DNA from: Brachynemurus nebulosus
Lineage: Eukaryota > Arthropoda > Insecta > Neuroptera > Myrmeleontidae
Length of the DNA stretch: 64,000 nucleotides
NCBI GenBank assembly: GCA_035578155.1
Contig: JAPWDM010000024.1
Coordinates: 2,100,501 to 2,164,500 of the forward strand
Direction of reading: 5' to 3'
The notes under the pieces were generated by a model. That model had not been told where the DNA came from. It saw only the letters and a program-made list of their open reading frames with translations, and made no database searches. Below, piece after piece: positions 1 to 9,844 of the stretch (positions within the stretch are counted from its first letter, which is position 1; the number at the start of each line of letters is the position of its first letter). The position numbers were made by a program, and so were the translations under genes.

Positions 1-294
1 AATGTACGTTTTAATTCTTCTTCCATTATTTTTATTCACTTCTGTACTCTGAATTTTCGGTTTTATTCAATTGAATTATACATAAAAATAATTAATAAAA
101 TTGCGATGAGCGAACACTATGTACTAAGGGGAAACCATCTTGATTGTCTTGTTAAAATTGAATTACATAAAAAATGTTCAATTAATAAGTTGGTAATAAA
201 GAATTTGATAAGTTTGATGATGTTGCATGTCGGTAAAGCAGATTTCGACAATGCCCATAAGAACCCTGTGTGTAAATTTGAAAACTGCCAATAG
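1..294. other. AT-rich sequence, nothing recognised
   Basis: No coding similarity, RNA gene or repeat boundary is recognised here. A 62-codon open frame from 106 on the plus strand has no recognisable domain and is probably chance. Confidence 0.4.
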
Positions 295-520
295 ATGGTG
301 CTGCAAAATCCTTTGATAGTTATACTTTTTACTAGTAGATGGCGCTGCTAGTCTGAACACTAGCGAACTCTGCACCTAGATTCAGAATTCGACCTGAAAC
401 AGGCTTAAACTTATCTGTGCTTGTGACGTCATTAGAAGGTATACCGATACTAATAACACAAGCGAAAGATTTTTGCATGCTGCTGCAGGTTTAATTTGTA
501 AGATTGTATAAAACATATAT
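295..520 (+). repeat. Dispersed repeat with 'agatggcgctgctag' core, copy 1
   Basis: This stretch reappears in reverse complement at about 27,785-28,010. Shared strings include the 'atggcgctgctag' core, the 'ggtataccgatactaataa' segment and the 'cgaaagatttttgcatg' segment. It has no coding content. Boundaries are approximate. The class is unknown. Bases 521-597 after it hold nothing recognisable. Confidence 0.7.
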
Positions 521-597
521 AGTTTTATACATACTTAAAGTATAAATGAGAAATGAAACAAATTAGTTATTAAAACAAAAAAAAAAATTATTTGTAA

Positions 598-965
598 TAA
601 TCCATATTACATAAAAATTTTATGCATAAATGTTCGCAGTTATATTGATCATAATTCTGATATCTATTATAATTATATTTAATATTATTGCCAAGTAAAT
701 ATTGCACAACTTCAGCAGGTAGTGGTAAATTCCCATAACTGTCTAAATATACCACATTCGTTTATCTTTGGCGTACGCTACCCAATGGCTTCCTGGTCCA
801 GATGAATTATCCAAATTAACGACACCACATTCCTTTCGCCTTGAATGTTTCGGTAAATCATTTCTCATAAACCTGCCACGAAAATTGGACAAATAATTGT
901 TTTCAAGCTGATAGATGTCGCGATCAGTTAATGGTCGATTGGGTAGCTCAGTTAGCGGTTTTTTG
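598..965 (-). pseudogene. Adenain-like (C5 family) cysteine protease relic of a Maverick/adintovirus-like element
   Basis: In Maverick/Polinton elements and adintoviruses this protease processes virion proteins. Reading leftward, the fragment shows 'NFRGRFMRNDLP', then 'GPGSHWVAY' with the catalytic histidine, then 'DSYGNL' with the acid residue in a shifted frame, then 'YNCEHLC' with the nucleophile cysteine. The order His, Asp, Cys and the spacing fit the family. At least one frameshift, between the His and Asp blocks near 740, makes it non-functional. It lies directly downstream of the PLA2-type virion gene, matching adintovirus-like gene clusters. The assignment is by recalled motifs, not by a search. 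Confidence 0.75.
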
Positions 966-969
966 ATAC

Positions 970-1533
970 GATGTAAAGTCCCAAGCCTCTTCTGTATGGT
1001 TTCAAATAAAGTCCAGTTCCAGATTTGGATCCAAGAGCAATTGCTTCCATCATCCTGTTATGACGTTCATTTTCATCCAAATGTTTCTTCGCCGTTTTAT
1101 AAGTATTCACTGCTTTCGCAACACCAGCAGCACCTCCAGCAAGTGAGCCTACAGCGGACAGGCCAGCAAATAGTGGAACTAAAATAGTAAAATTCCCCCA
1201 GTTTATGGAATTGGAATGATTCTCGTTGTTGTAAATTGATTGTCCCTCTTCTTGAAGATATTCCTTGCAGCTTTCAGCGCAAATTTTATCGCATTTTCAA
1301 TAGTTTTTGGTTTCTTTTTCTTCAATATACTTCTCAAATCACGAATTCCGGTGCCAAATATTAATTTCTGTCCTTTTTTGTTCTTCTTTGAATGACCCAT
1401 TCCTAGTTTTACTTTCGAATTCGTCGCGTTCGTTACAGCCCAAGCAGCAGCTCTCTCGCCAAGATTTGCGTCCAACGATTTAACTCGCCCCCACGCTTTA
1501 TCATCTAGAATTAAATCAGCTTTATGTCGATCT
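970..1533 (-). pseudogene. C-terminal part of PLA2-type virion protein: basic region plus Gly/Ala hydrophobic segment
   Basis: The longest clean piece runs 1475 to 1203. It is preceded in frame by a conserved-looking 'DKAWGRVKSLDANLGERA' stretch up to the LINE insertion at 1533. It is Lys/Arg rich ('KKNKKGQK', 'KKKKPK'). After a stop and a frame shift near 1,185-1,200 comes a Gly/Ala-rich hydrophobic segment ('LFAGLSAVGSLAGGAAG') and a polar helical stretch that leads towards the protease relic. Adintovirus-like PLA2 proteins have this layout, and the hydrophobic part resembles adenovirus core/minor-capsid peptides (inference). The N-terminal half is at 2,571-2,825, on the other side of the inserted LINE tail. 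Confidence 0.65.
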
Positions 1534-1534
1534 T

Positions 1535-2570
1535 TTTTTTTAATTAAAATTGGGACACTGCTGCCGGTGGATGGCGCGGTCAGCAGTGTCTAGCGGCATC
1601 GCCATCGACGGACATGCGCCGCCAAAACGGGAAAATGATAAAAACGACACATAAAGACAGGAACACATAAATGCAATAGACAATGGACAAACATACACAT
1701 GATTAAAATTCACCGATGAGCCCTGCCATCCCAGGGCTTCAAAACAAGCGGACAGTCCTTGGTGGCGGTACGCTAAGTCCTAGCCAGAACGTCCGGTCAC
1801 CAAGGACCGAAAACCAACGATGAAACTCCCTCCGAGGTGTAAAAGGCCCCGGAGTGGAGGAAACCGACTAGAGACACACAATAATAAAAAGAATAAAAAG
1901 TAAATATCACAGACTGCATCACAGGACTCCACTGTACTCATGGGGGCCAGGAACCACCCACCAGCGCAATGGAGTAACAAACGAAAGAGGAAACAAAATG
2001 TCACAGACAATCATTACAGCAACCCACTGCACTCATGGGGGGACTAAACCACCCAGTGTGCAGTGGGGATCATAACAACGCTGCCGGAGGCCCACAGAGC
2101 CTCTATTAGCTAAATAACAAACAAAAACTCAACAAGATAGGAAATAACAACAAAGAATAACAATAGATTATCACAGTCAATATATATCACAATTAACCCA
2201 CTGCATTTCTGAGGGCCTAAAACCGCCCAGGACTACAGTGGGTATCACAACAACACCGCTGGAGGACCTCCATGGGCCTCCAGTAGTAGAAAAAACACAA
2301 AAAATCATAGTTCAAATATCACAGACAGCCCGTTGCACCCCGAAAGTCCGAAATCATTCAGTGGTGCAACGGGTATACTAACAACACCTTTGGGAGCCCG
2401 AGGGCCCCCAGCGGCAAAAAACACACAATGAACAAAAACAATAACAAACTTTGTGTTAAAATGATTTGTGTTCGTCTTATTTATTACCAAACCAGAGCCC
2501 CGTTAGCCTGCTAGCCAGCTAGCAGTTACCGCCGAGCACGACGAGGACGAGGGGTTGGATTTATGCCCGG
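1535..2570 (-). mobile_element. 5'-truncated LINE tail (3' UTR only), copy 1
   Basis: The element lies in minus orientation. Its A-rich 3' end is the run of T at 1532-1540. The adjoining 'aattaaaattggg' and hairpin-rich 3' UTR match the longer copy at 14,884-15,695, which still carries coding sequence. It interrupts the PLA2-type virion gene. The flanks share 'gtcgatctt' (1526-1534 and 2574-2582), a likely target-site duplication. The left part, about 1,540-1,900, is closely alike in both copies. The right part has its own hairpin modules. No coding sequence is left in this copy. Confidence 0.75.
1554..2420 (-). other. Array of stem-loops in LINE 3' UTR, copy 1
   Basis: Perfect or near-perfect stems seen directly are: 1554-1563 with 1581-1590 (10 bp); 1754-1763 with 1796-1805 (10 bp); 2023-2032 with 2058-2067 (10 bp); 2197-2203 with 2236-2242 (7 bp); 2259-2265 with 2277-2283 (7 bp); 2329-2339 with 2363-2373 (11 bp). 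Stem sequences differ. A-rich linkers with recurring 'atcacag' and 'ataacaac' separate the units, which repeat about every 110-150 bp as a long hairpin followed by a short one. Function is unknown. Confidence 0.7.
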
Positions 2571-2825
2571 CAAGTCGATCTTGAATATCTTTAAACTGTG
2601 AATAGGCGATGTCGTGTTCTTTGCATGCGGCGTCCAACTTGTTGATCCCGGATTACCTCGTAGCAATCGCTCGCGCAGTCTATTTCTAGGTCCACAATAT
2701 TGATAGCCAGGTATATGAAGTTCAAATGGTAATTTGTTAATTATTCCGTTTACTATGCCACAGTCAGATCTTCTTACACCGCTTTTCTTCTCACGACTAA
2801 CTGCTAGTTGTTTCTACGTCGACAT
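2571..2825 (-). pseudogene. Phospholipase-A2-like domain of Maverick/adintovirus-like virion protein (N-terminal half)
   Basis: The reading frame from an ATG at 2825 has a stop after three codons, then runs open into the LINE insertion. It shows 'LPFELHIPGYQYCGP' (calcium-loop type) and 'LDAACKEHDIAYSQF' with the His-Asp pair of the PLA2 active site. Parvovirus VP1 and many adintovirus-like proteins carry this domain for escape from endosomes (family knowledge). The residue after YCGP is Arg, where Gly is usual, so the loop may be damaged. The C-terminal half continues at 1533 beyond the insertion. The gene is therefore disrupted by a stop, an insertion and later frame breaks. Confidence 0.75.
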
Positions 2826-2875
2826 TTAAAAGTGAACTGAAACAAAAGAACATTTGCTGTACTATTTATATGTTA

Positions 2876-3118
2876 TTAATATGCTGGAAATTTACTCAAC
2901 TTTCTTAGTATGAGAAATAGTGTTATCTGATCAACATCAACGATGTCTTCTTCGTTCGTTATTCTTGCCTCAAAACTATAGTCGTTTTCACTATCATCAT
3001 CCTCATCATTAGATTTTGATGATTCACTTTGTCTTGAAAGTCTCTTGTTCTCTGCGTTGTGCGTCTCTTTATTCGCTGACTGATTAATGGAATTTTCAAA
3101 TTGACTTTTATCATTTTT
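2876..3118 (-). pseudogene. Acidic open fragment upstream of the PLA2-type gene
   Basis: A stop-to-stop frame of about 80 codons with no methionine reads leftward and ends about 50 bp before the PLA2 start. It is rich in Ser, Asp and Glu, with a run 'SNDEDDDSENDYSFEARI' and a 'NEEDIVDVDQITL' segment. I do not recognise a family. Its position between virion-gene remnants and its composition suggest a piece of another element gene, but chance cannot be excluded. Confidence 0.3.
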
Positions 3119-3254
3119 TCATTCTCGAGTATTACGATTGCACTTTGTTTACGAATAGCTCAACTGAACTCGGCTGACTAAAGATTCTGCGGGTTGAGCC
3201 CATGGAGTGACTTTTAGGAAGTGACTCGTTGGGACTGACTCTTTGGGAATGACT

Positions 3255-3530
3255 CCATGGGAGTGACTCTTGCACCAAAAGGCACCAAAATTCACCAAAA
3301 CGCACCAAAAGGCACCAAAATGCATCAAAAAGCACAAAAATGCACCAATATACATCAAAAGACAAAAGAAAAAAGACACCAAAGGCACCAAAATACACCA
3401 AAAGACAAACGAAAAAAACACCAAAATGCACCAAACTGCACCAAAAGACAAAAGAAAAAGACACCAAAAGGCACCAAAATACACCAAAAGACAAAAGGCA
3501 AAAGGCACCAAAAAGACACCAAATCGATCT
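3255..3530 (+). repeat. Degenerate 'caccaaaa' minisatellite
   Basis: Irregular tandem copies of 'caccaaaa' and 'caccaaaagacaaa' fill this stretch. All three plus frames and the minus frames stay open because the repeat lacks stops, which gives spurious Lys/Thr/Gln-rich or Phe/Leu/Trp-rich translations. It sits immediately before the integrase tail and may have expanded from a Lys-rich coding stretch. Confidence 0.8.
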
Positions 3531-3544
3531 AACACCAAGCAAGG

Positions 3545-3918
3545 AGAAATTGCTCCTATCAACTGTTTTCAATCATATAAAAGTTGTGGATCTACCTAGA
3601 TATAAAGTTGGTGATATAGTTCGCATTAGCAAACGTAAATCTCAATTCGATAAATGATGTTTACCACCATGGACGACAGAACTTTTTAGAATCAATAAGG
3701 TACGATTAATCAATCCAATTACGTATCTGTTAGAAGATTATCATGGTAACCCGATTAAAGGTGAATTTTATCAAGACGAATTACAAAAAGTTAAATATCC
3801 AGATGTATATTTAGTGGAAAAGGTGTTGAAAAAAAAAAAGAAAGATAAAGTATACGTGAAATGGCTCGGCTTCCTAAATAGCGTTAATAGCCGGATCGAT
3901 AGCAAAGACTTGATATGA
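3545..3918 (+). pseudogene. Maverick/Polinton integrase C-terminus with chromodomain
   Basis: This is the C-terminal end of a retroviral-type integrase. Visible blocks are 'YKVGDIVRISKRK' (SH3-like), 'PPWTTELFRINKV', 'NPITYLLEDYHGNPIKGEFY', then 'YPDVYLVEKVL' and 'KVYVKWLGF', a chromodomain core. A TGA at about 3655-3657 interrupts the frame and the natural end is the TGA at 3916-3918. The zinc-finger and DDE catalytic core are absent: low-complexity repeat lies where they should be. The chromodomain probably guided insertion to chromatin (family knowledge). It is on the strand opposite to the protease and polymerase relics. Confidence 0.8.
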
Positions 3919-4165
3919 TATCCCCACCACCATGGAGTAGCATATACATATGATGATGATTGGCCGGAGCAGTTTCAATATCCCCCACCAACATGGAGCA
4001 ACATATGCGTATGGTGATGATTGGCCAGAGCAGTTTCAATATCACCCATCAACATGGAGCGACATATGCGTATAATGATGATGGACCGGAACAGGTTCAA
4101 TATCCCCCATAAACATGGAGAAGCATATAATTATGATGATGACGATGAGCCGGAGTAGTTTCAAT
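3919..4165 (+). repeat. Four tandem units of about 61 bp
   Basis: Units share 'catggagcaacatatgcgta', 'gatgattggcc' and 'gagcagtttcaatatc'. They translate in shifting frames to a peptide like 'DDWPEQFQYPPP', so it was probably a coding repeat that lost its frame. The units follow the integrase stop directly. Confidence 0.75.
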
Positions 4166-4203
4166 TTTTTTGCGAAGCAATACCAAGTGAAAAAAAACAT
4201 AAC

Positions 4204-4727
4204 AATGAGCGAAAATCTTCAGCATCTTATAACAATGGAGGAATCCACAGCCAAAAATAGATTGTTGAATAAGATGTTGGATAAAGCCGTCTGATTATCT
4301 GATTTGGAGATGATACAATCCATAGGATCAAGAGATCGTCAAATTTTTCGTCCTAAAACAATAAAATTAGCTTTAGAATGGGGTTCATCTGTGGAAGCTT
4401 TTGATATTCTGTTCAAACTTATGTAGATTCTATGAATGGGAAATTGGTGAAGACAGCCTAGATGGATTTGATATGTTGTCGTATTATCTTACGAAGTGGA
4501 AGCGGAAAGCGATAGCGTATGCTCGTCCAAAACTGCTGGAGCGTATATTGAAGCTTGTGGAAGAATATGGCATTCCACGATTATATTTCAGTCCAAAGTG
4601 TGTAGAAGGAGATGATGAATTGTTGAAGTGGATCACACACAACATTGAAAAAGGCGAAACCAATCAATCAGCACTCCTGGTCCGGATACGGGAGTGTGAT
4701 CATCGACACACTTACAAGATTACTTAG
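4204..4727 (+). pseudogene. Unknown Maverick-associated reading frame, frameshifted
   Basis: From ATG 4204 the frame runs to about 4424 with one internal TGA near 4291, and contains 'IKLALEWGSSVEAFDILF'. A second frame overlaps from 4401 to 4727 and carries 'GFDMLSYYLTKWKRKAIAYA', then 'LLERILKLVEEYGIPRLYF' and 'ELLKWITHNIEKG'. The pieces look like one protein broken by a frameshift near 4,420. Composition is mostly helical, soluble and without a signal peptide. Alternating short helices hint at a helical-repeat fold (inference). No family recognised. It lies downstream of the integrase tail on the same strand and may be part of the same element. Confidence 0.4.
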
Positions 4728-5204
4728 ATATATATAACATTTTACAAACTAATTTTAATATTTAACATGTTTTTAAAAATTTTTTAACATGTATTTTTAT
4801 TGTAATTTCAATATTTTTAGCATGTATTTTTTGAGTTTTTTAATAAATTTAAATCTTATAAGCTAATTACTTAATAAAAAAACTTAATAAATACAGCTTA
4901 ATAAATACTATTTATAAAAACAACATTAACTAAATAATTAGTTAGTTAGTTAGTTAGTTAGTTAAAGAATTTATTGTTGAAAAAATTACATTTTCTACAA
5001 CAGATTAGCTAGCATTTGTGCAGAACCGTACAAAAGAGCAAATAAAAACATTAATAAATAAAAATAATAAAAAAATAAAAATAAAAAATTAGATTACAAA
5101 TTTAAAAATAATAACATTTCCAAATCAAAAATGCAAGAAGGCACCACTATAACAGAGAATCCGATATTTTACAGTACAGAGTTAAATGGTTACATATTTA
5201 CTCA
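4728..5204. other. AT-rich spacer with a short (GTTA)n tract
   Basis: Nothing coding is seen. A (GTTA)n microsatellite lies at about 4,936-4,965. The right side is probably the 3' UTR of the LINE fragment that follows. Confidence 0.5.
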
Positions 5205-5841
5205 TTAACGATAAATACTCTCAGTTTAAGTACATTTAATATAAAGTAGAAAATTTTGTTAACATGATCTGATGTACTAGGGTACAAAATTTTTGTAAGA
5301 GAATAGTCTGAAACAAAGTCTCTAATATAGTGGTTCCTAATACTGTTATATATCGGACATCTAAAAAATATATGGTTTAAATCTTCTATTTCATTTAAAT
5401 TACAGATTGAGCAGTGATTTTCACAGTCTATTGTCTATGAAATTCGCTTATAATATATCTGTATTTTCGATTTTGAGCTAACTCGTAATTGAATTATTAT
5501 TTTTAACTTAAGAAAATTATAGTTCAGATACACTAGATTTCTTTCTTCATTGTTTTTTAGTTCTTTGTACAGCATACTATAGTTCGATTTTTCGACTCTC
5601 TCATTGTCTATTTTTCTTTTTTTATACTACCAGGATCCATTTGATCAATGCAATTTAATTCTAGTAAAAACGATTTCATAGCTGTAGTCCAGTTATATTT
5701 TACATCCATTTTTACATTTGAGTCGAGCGTTCGTAACTTGTTGAAACATATCTTGGGGAGTCTCATGTCTTGCAGTTTTTGAAGATGATACCAATAATTC
5801 AGCATAAGTTTAAATACTAAATTAGACGGATGATTTAATTT

Positions 5842-5847
<6 letters not shown>
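5205..5847 (-). pseudogene. C-terminal remnant of a non-LTR retrotransposon ORF2
   Basis: Reading leftward, an open stretch ends with a TAA near 5205. It contains 'NHCSICNLNEIEDLNHIFF' followed by RC, a C-x2-C-x9-H-x4-C zinc-knuckle-like motif typical of the extreme C-terminus of many LINE ORF2 proteins. Upstream, at 5608-5850 and in another frame, is 'HPSNLVFKLMLNYWYHLQKL', which fits the segment before the knuckle in CR1/L2-type elements (recalled, uncertain). Several stops separate the two parts. The 5' part is missing and the fragment abuts a (TA)n array. Confidence 0.55.

Positions 5848-5910
<63 letters not shown>
5848..5910. repeat. (TA)n microsatellite
   Basis: An uninterrupted TA run of about 63 bp separates the LINE remnant from the end of the DNA polymerase relic. 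Confidence 0.95.
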
Positions 5911-5912
<2 letters not shown>

Positions 5913-5957
5913 AAATTCACAAAATATCTACAACTTAACAAAAACATATATACAATA

Positions 5958-7745
5958 TTAACAAAAATAAAAGTCTTTTATTTTATAATGCCCCCATGCG
6001 AGAGTTTTGAGTCTATTGTTGGGTGTTATGAACCGTTTGTCGTCATCGTTTGTGAGCGCGGCCTTATTCACTAAATGAGTGTATAATCAATGTTTCAAAC
6101 TACGAAATACACTCATCTGTTTATATAACACTACACTTGAGCCTTTGCTCATAACACAAGTAATATAGTCTTTAACGTCCATTTTGTTTTTCACCACATC
6201 TTTTTTAATTTATTTATTTCTTTAAGTTTCTTAATTGGGGGCACATCACCGTCTTTCACTATACAATAGGATTTAGTTTTAATACCAATAAACTGTTTAA
6301 TTATTGTCCAAGAAGACTCATTTTTAAATTTCCCGAGCACTTTTTTATTTAATTGAGGCAGTCCATAAACGTTATCTGCGGCATAGTCACTTATGTCAAA
6401 GTACTCACTAATATCAGACTTAATATCGACATCAAAATCGTCTGTCTGTAAAACTGTCGGTATCTATATACAATAAATTCAGTTTGTCCCTGTATTTTGG
6501 TTTTATATTACCATAGTGGACATCGTACATTAAAGTTTTGGATAACTCGGTCACGCTAAATCCCATGTAAATCGGTTTATCATGTTTCACTTTCAAACGG
6601 TTCATTTGTATAGCGACCAGATTTTCATTAATAATTGAACAACTGTGAAAGTCCGGTCTGCTTATCAAATTATTAGCACCCAACTTTTTACGAATATTCT
6701 CCCAGTGTGTGATTAACCACACATCAACACGTTTGTCGGCATTCTCCATTGTTTTCCCGAAAACACTATTATTTTTTAGCTTGAAATAATCTTTTTCAAA
6801 ACTATTTGTCGCCTTAGAACGAAGCTCGGTGTTTAAATCAATGTACTTTTTTAGCCACGGAGATTGTTTAAACTGAAGCGCACGATGTATTTTTTTCAAT
6901 TTAACCCGTATTTTATACACTGTTTAAACTGCGGTAATGGATGACATATTTTGTTTTATCATGCAGATTTGCCATTAACTTGCTGTCTTTAGATGTGATG
7001 TATGGCAGTTTCATTTGCTCCGGACAAAATGGTAGATCTTGATGGTAATCGTGTAGTGCTTTCGGGTACTCGAGGTCAACTTCCATAATGTATCCAACAT
7101 CAGCGTCATCAGGAACTATTGCTATGTTGATGTCATCCAGTTCGTGTTCTGGGACCCACTGGAAATTACTTATCGGAAATGCTGCGACATGGCCCATCCG
7201 TATAGATTATTCGCGTCTAGATATTCGCTGTAGGTCGACGGCTTTGTGGGGTCATAGTTGGACATGTATTTATTATTAGCTTCGCTATAATGACCGGAAA
7301 ACTGTGTTAATCCACCACGCATACCCTTTTTTTATGAAATGGATCATGTTGATGTCTGTTAACAGCTCCAGCTCCGCTTTTGTATATTTGAGCATAGCGT
7401 TCCAGCTCAACCTCGGGGCAGTGTAGTACTGGCATGGATCCAATTTATATGTATTAAGACACACCGGAAATTTTCAAATACGTCGGCTAGTAGCAACACA
7501 TCTGTTTTTAGATATAAATCGGAATATTCCCGTAAAGTTTGAATATTAAACTCATTCCATACTTGTTGCGTACGTTGATATTCATCATCGCTGATATTTG
7601 ATGATTTAAGACTGCTATGCAATGTCGCTTTTGGTGGTAGAACGCGTTCATTTAGTCGTTCTACACTGTTAACGTATTCATACCGGAATTTTCCTTTTTG
7701 CTTAATTAAATTAAAGAGGCGGTCTTCTGAAAATGCTCTGTCACA
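5958..7745 (-). pseudogene. Protein-primed type B DNA polymerase (Maverick/adintovirus-like), catalytic part
   Basis: This third piece of the polymerase holds the palm and thumb. In order from 7745: 'YSDLYLKTDVLLLADVFENF' (about 7,470-7,530), motif A as 'DANNLYGWAM' (about 7,190-7,220), motif B as 'KLKNNSVFGKTMEN' (about 6,740-6,785), and motif C as 'YIDTDSF' (about 6,450-6,470). The tail towards 5958 includes 'KMDVKDYI' and 'TLAWGHYK'. Motifs A, B and C are intact as peptides, but the frame is broken near 7,410, 7,300, 7,200, 6,920 and 6,440 and by stops near 6,180 and 6,085. Maverick polymerases copy the element by protein priming (family knowledge). Identification is strong, and function is lost. 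Confidence 0.88.
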
Positions 7746-9844
7746 TAATTCTTAAAAATAAAAGTAAAAATAAAATAATAAAACCCACATCAGATGAACG
7801 CCGTGTTAAAAATAATTTATTTACCAACAAAAAAAAGGATACATTTTATACATTTCAGTCGGAAAACATTAGCATTTCATAATAGTTCAGCTGTCATTTT
7901 TGATATTTAAGAAACAAAAAAAAATATATATATAATCGGTGCGAAATACAAATAGCTGCACAAAAAAAAACACTAGGCGCGGGTTAGTAGCGTATAGAAT
8001 AAACTCGAAAAAACAAAAAAAGGAGAAAAAACAATTGGAGAAAGACGAAAGAACTACAACTCGAAGAGAAAGTACTTTCACCTTTTACTTTCACTTTTCA
8101 TCACAAGAGTTTTGAGTTATGTTCTGAAAAATTTTTAATTGTTTTCATTTTTTTTTAATTGTTAATATTTTTCAACAATGTTTGCAATAATATCAGGTAC
8201 GTTTTTCCTTTTATTGCTGAATTACTTTAGAATTAAATAATAACTTTAAAATTAACGTTTTTTGTTCCATTTCATAATTTTACCATTTTTTTTTCTCCTT
8301 TTAAAAATTCGCCATTTATTGTAAAATTTAGTAACCGCCCATACAGTTAATCTTGATTCACATGCCTCTCTCTTAACGATGTTCTATACGCTTATTATTT
8401 TTTAGATTATAAGGTAACTTCAGATTTAAATTTAAAAAAAAAATTCAAATTGAAAAAAAAAAATAACCGTCCATAACCGACACACCCGTTGCTCACGTGG
8501 CCAACTGTAGTACCGCTAACCTTTAACACGTTAAGGCCTATTTGTATTTCGTATATTAACGCCCTTACCGTCCATAAATCAATGATCACAATTTCGCCCT
8601 AGAAAAGGAATAGCTTGTCTGTACAATTCAACCAAATTACCATTTCTAATAGTTTTTTTTTACCGTGTAAAAATTGTCCGTTGATTGTAGGTATACGACG
8701 TGGTTTTTTTTGGCCTAACCCTATCTTGGGTAAATGCCAAAACACTACGATAAAATCTTGTGATGCCCCATCCAATTACTGAAAAAAAGAAAAATAGTAA
8801 TAAGGAAGGGATTATACGCTAATGTAATGTATATTGTTATTTAATAGTTGTTAATATTTTGTACAATAGATTTATTGTTCTTTAGATTATTAAAAATTTT
8901 TTTACTTATTGTTTGGTTAGCAAGACATTGTAGTACATAGTTAAAATAACCTTGTAATAAATCGTGTTAATTAATGAAAAATAGTGTTTCTCACTTACCT
9001 CAAATACCAAAATCTTTTTTCAGACTTATTTTCAAGGAAAAGGTAGTCACAATTAATTAAAAATTTACGATCTACACTCCATATTATCACGAAATACGCA
9101 ATATCGATCTGTCAAATAAAATCCATAAAACAGACGCTACATCGGCCCTATCTATATATTCTGGTACCGTGAACACGAATACTGTATGAGAAGGGAAATT
9201 TAAAATTCCTTGTATTTTGCATTTAGTTAAACTAACTATATAACCAAAAGGGTAGAAACACCACTGCCTCACTATTAACAATAAATTAATTATGTACATA
9301 CGGTTGTAGCCCAGAAGGGGAGAAGGGCCCCAGTTCAAGTCTTCCACGATCAAAAATCTTTATATCAAATAATATTCCCTTCGAGCAGTTATTACTAGAG
9401 TGGGGACATTGGTCCGCACAAACGGGGTGACCAATTTTTTATAGCGGATTTTAGCATACACTACGTCGTCAAAAGTATGGGGACACCTTGGCCCAGGGGG
9501 GTGTCCACACTTTTGACGTGGTACTGTACTTAATGTTATGATACACTGCCGTGTCAAAAATGTGGGCACCCCCTGAGCCAAGGTGTCCCCATACTTTTGA
9601 CGACGTAGTGTATGCTAAAACCCGCTATAAAAAATTGGTCACCCCTTGAAAACGCGTTTGTGCGGACCAATGTCCCCACTCTAGTTATTACAATCGGTCT
9701 ACACATTAAAACAACTTTCAATTAAGTTAGGCAATTTTCAATACCTTACAGTATCCATTTCTGCCGCAGTTCACAAAAAACTACAGAATTTTTACCTTTT
9801 ATTAACAAATAAATAACTAACAGTTACATTGTCGTAAAAGAAGG
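7746..9844. mobile_element. Unclassified 2.1 kb insertion inside the polymerase gene
   Basis: Polymerase similarity stops near 7745 and resumes near 9845, so about 2.1 kb is inserted. The interior is AT-rich with no recognisable coding sequence. No clear terminal inverted repeat or target duplication is visible; 'gtcacat' at the left edge and 'gttacat' at the right edge are only weakly alike. A 288 bp hAT-type MITE lies within it. The original inserted element is not identified. Confidence 0.5.
9396..9683. mobile_element. hAT-type MITE with perfect 8 bp target duplication
   Basis: Terminal inverted repeats begin TAGAGTGGGGACATTGG and extend for over 100 bp on each side, so the element is almost a full palindrome. 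It is flanked by identical 'gttattac' at 9388-9395 and 9684-9691. An 8 bp duplication is the hAT signature. No coding capacity. Confidence 0.9.

Noticed and set aside
1780..2010. Hydrophobic small protein on the minus strand
   Set aside because: It lies within the LINE 3' UTR hairpin array, and the other copy does not keep the frame.
1554..2420. CRISPR-like array of palindromic repeats
   Set aside because: Stems differ in sequence, spacing is uneven, and the array lies in a LINE 3' UTR of a eukaryotic genome.
3132..3599. Long open frames on both strands, Phe/Leu/Trp-rich or Lys/Thr/Gln-rich
   Set aside because: They are translations of the 'caccaaaa' minisatellite, which has no stops in any frame. 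Only the tail after 3545 has real integrase similarity.
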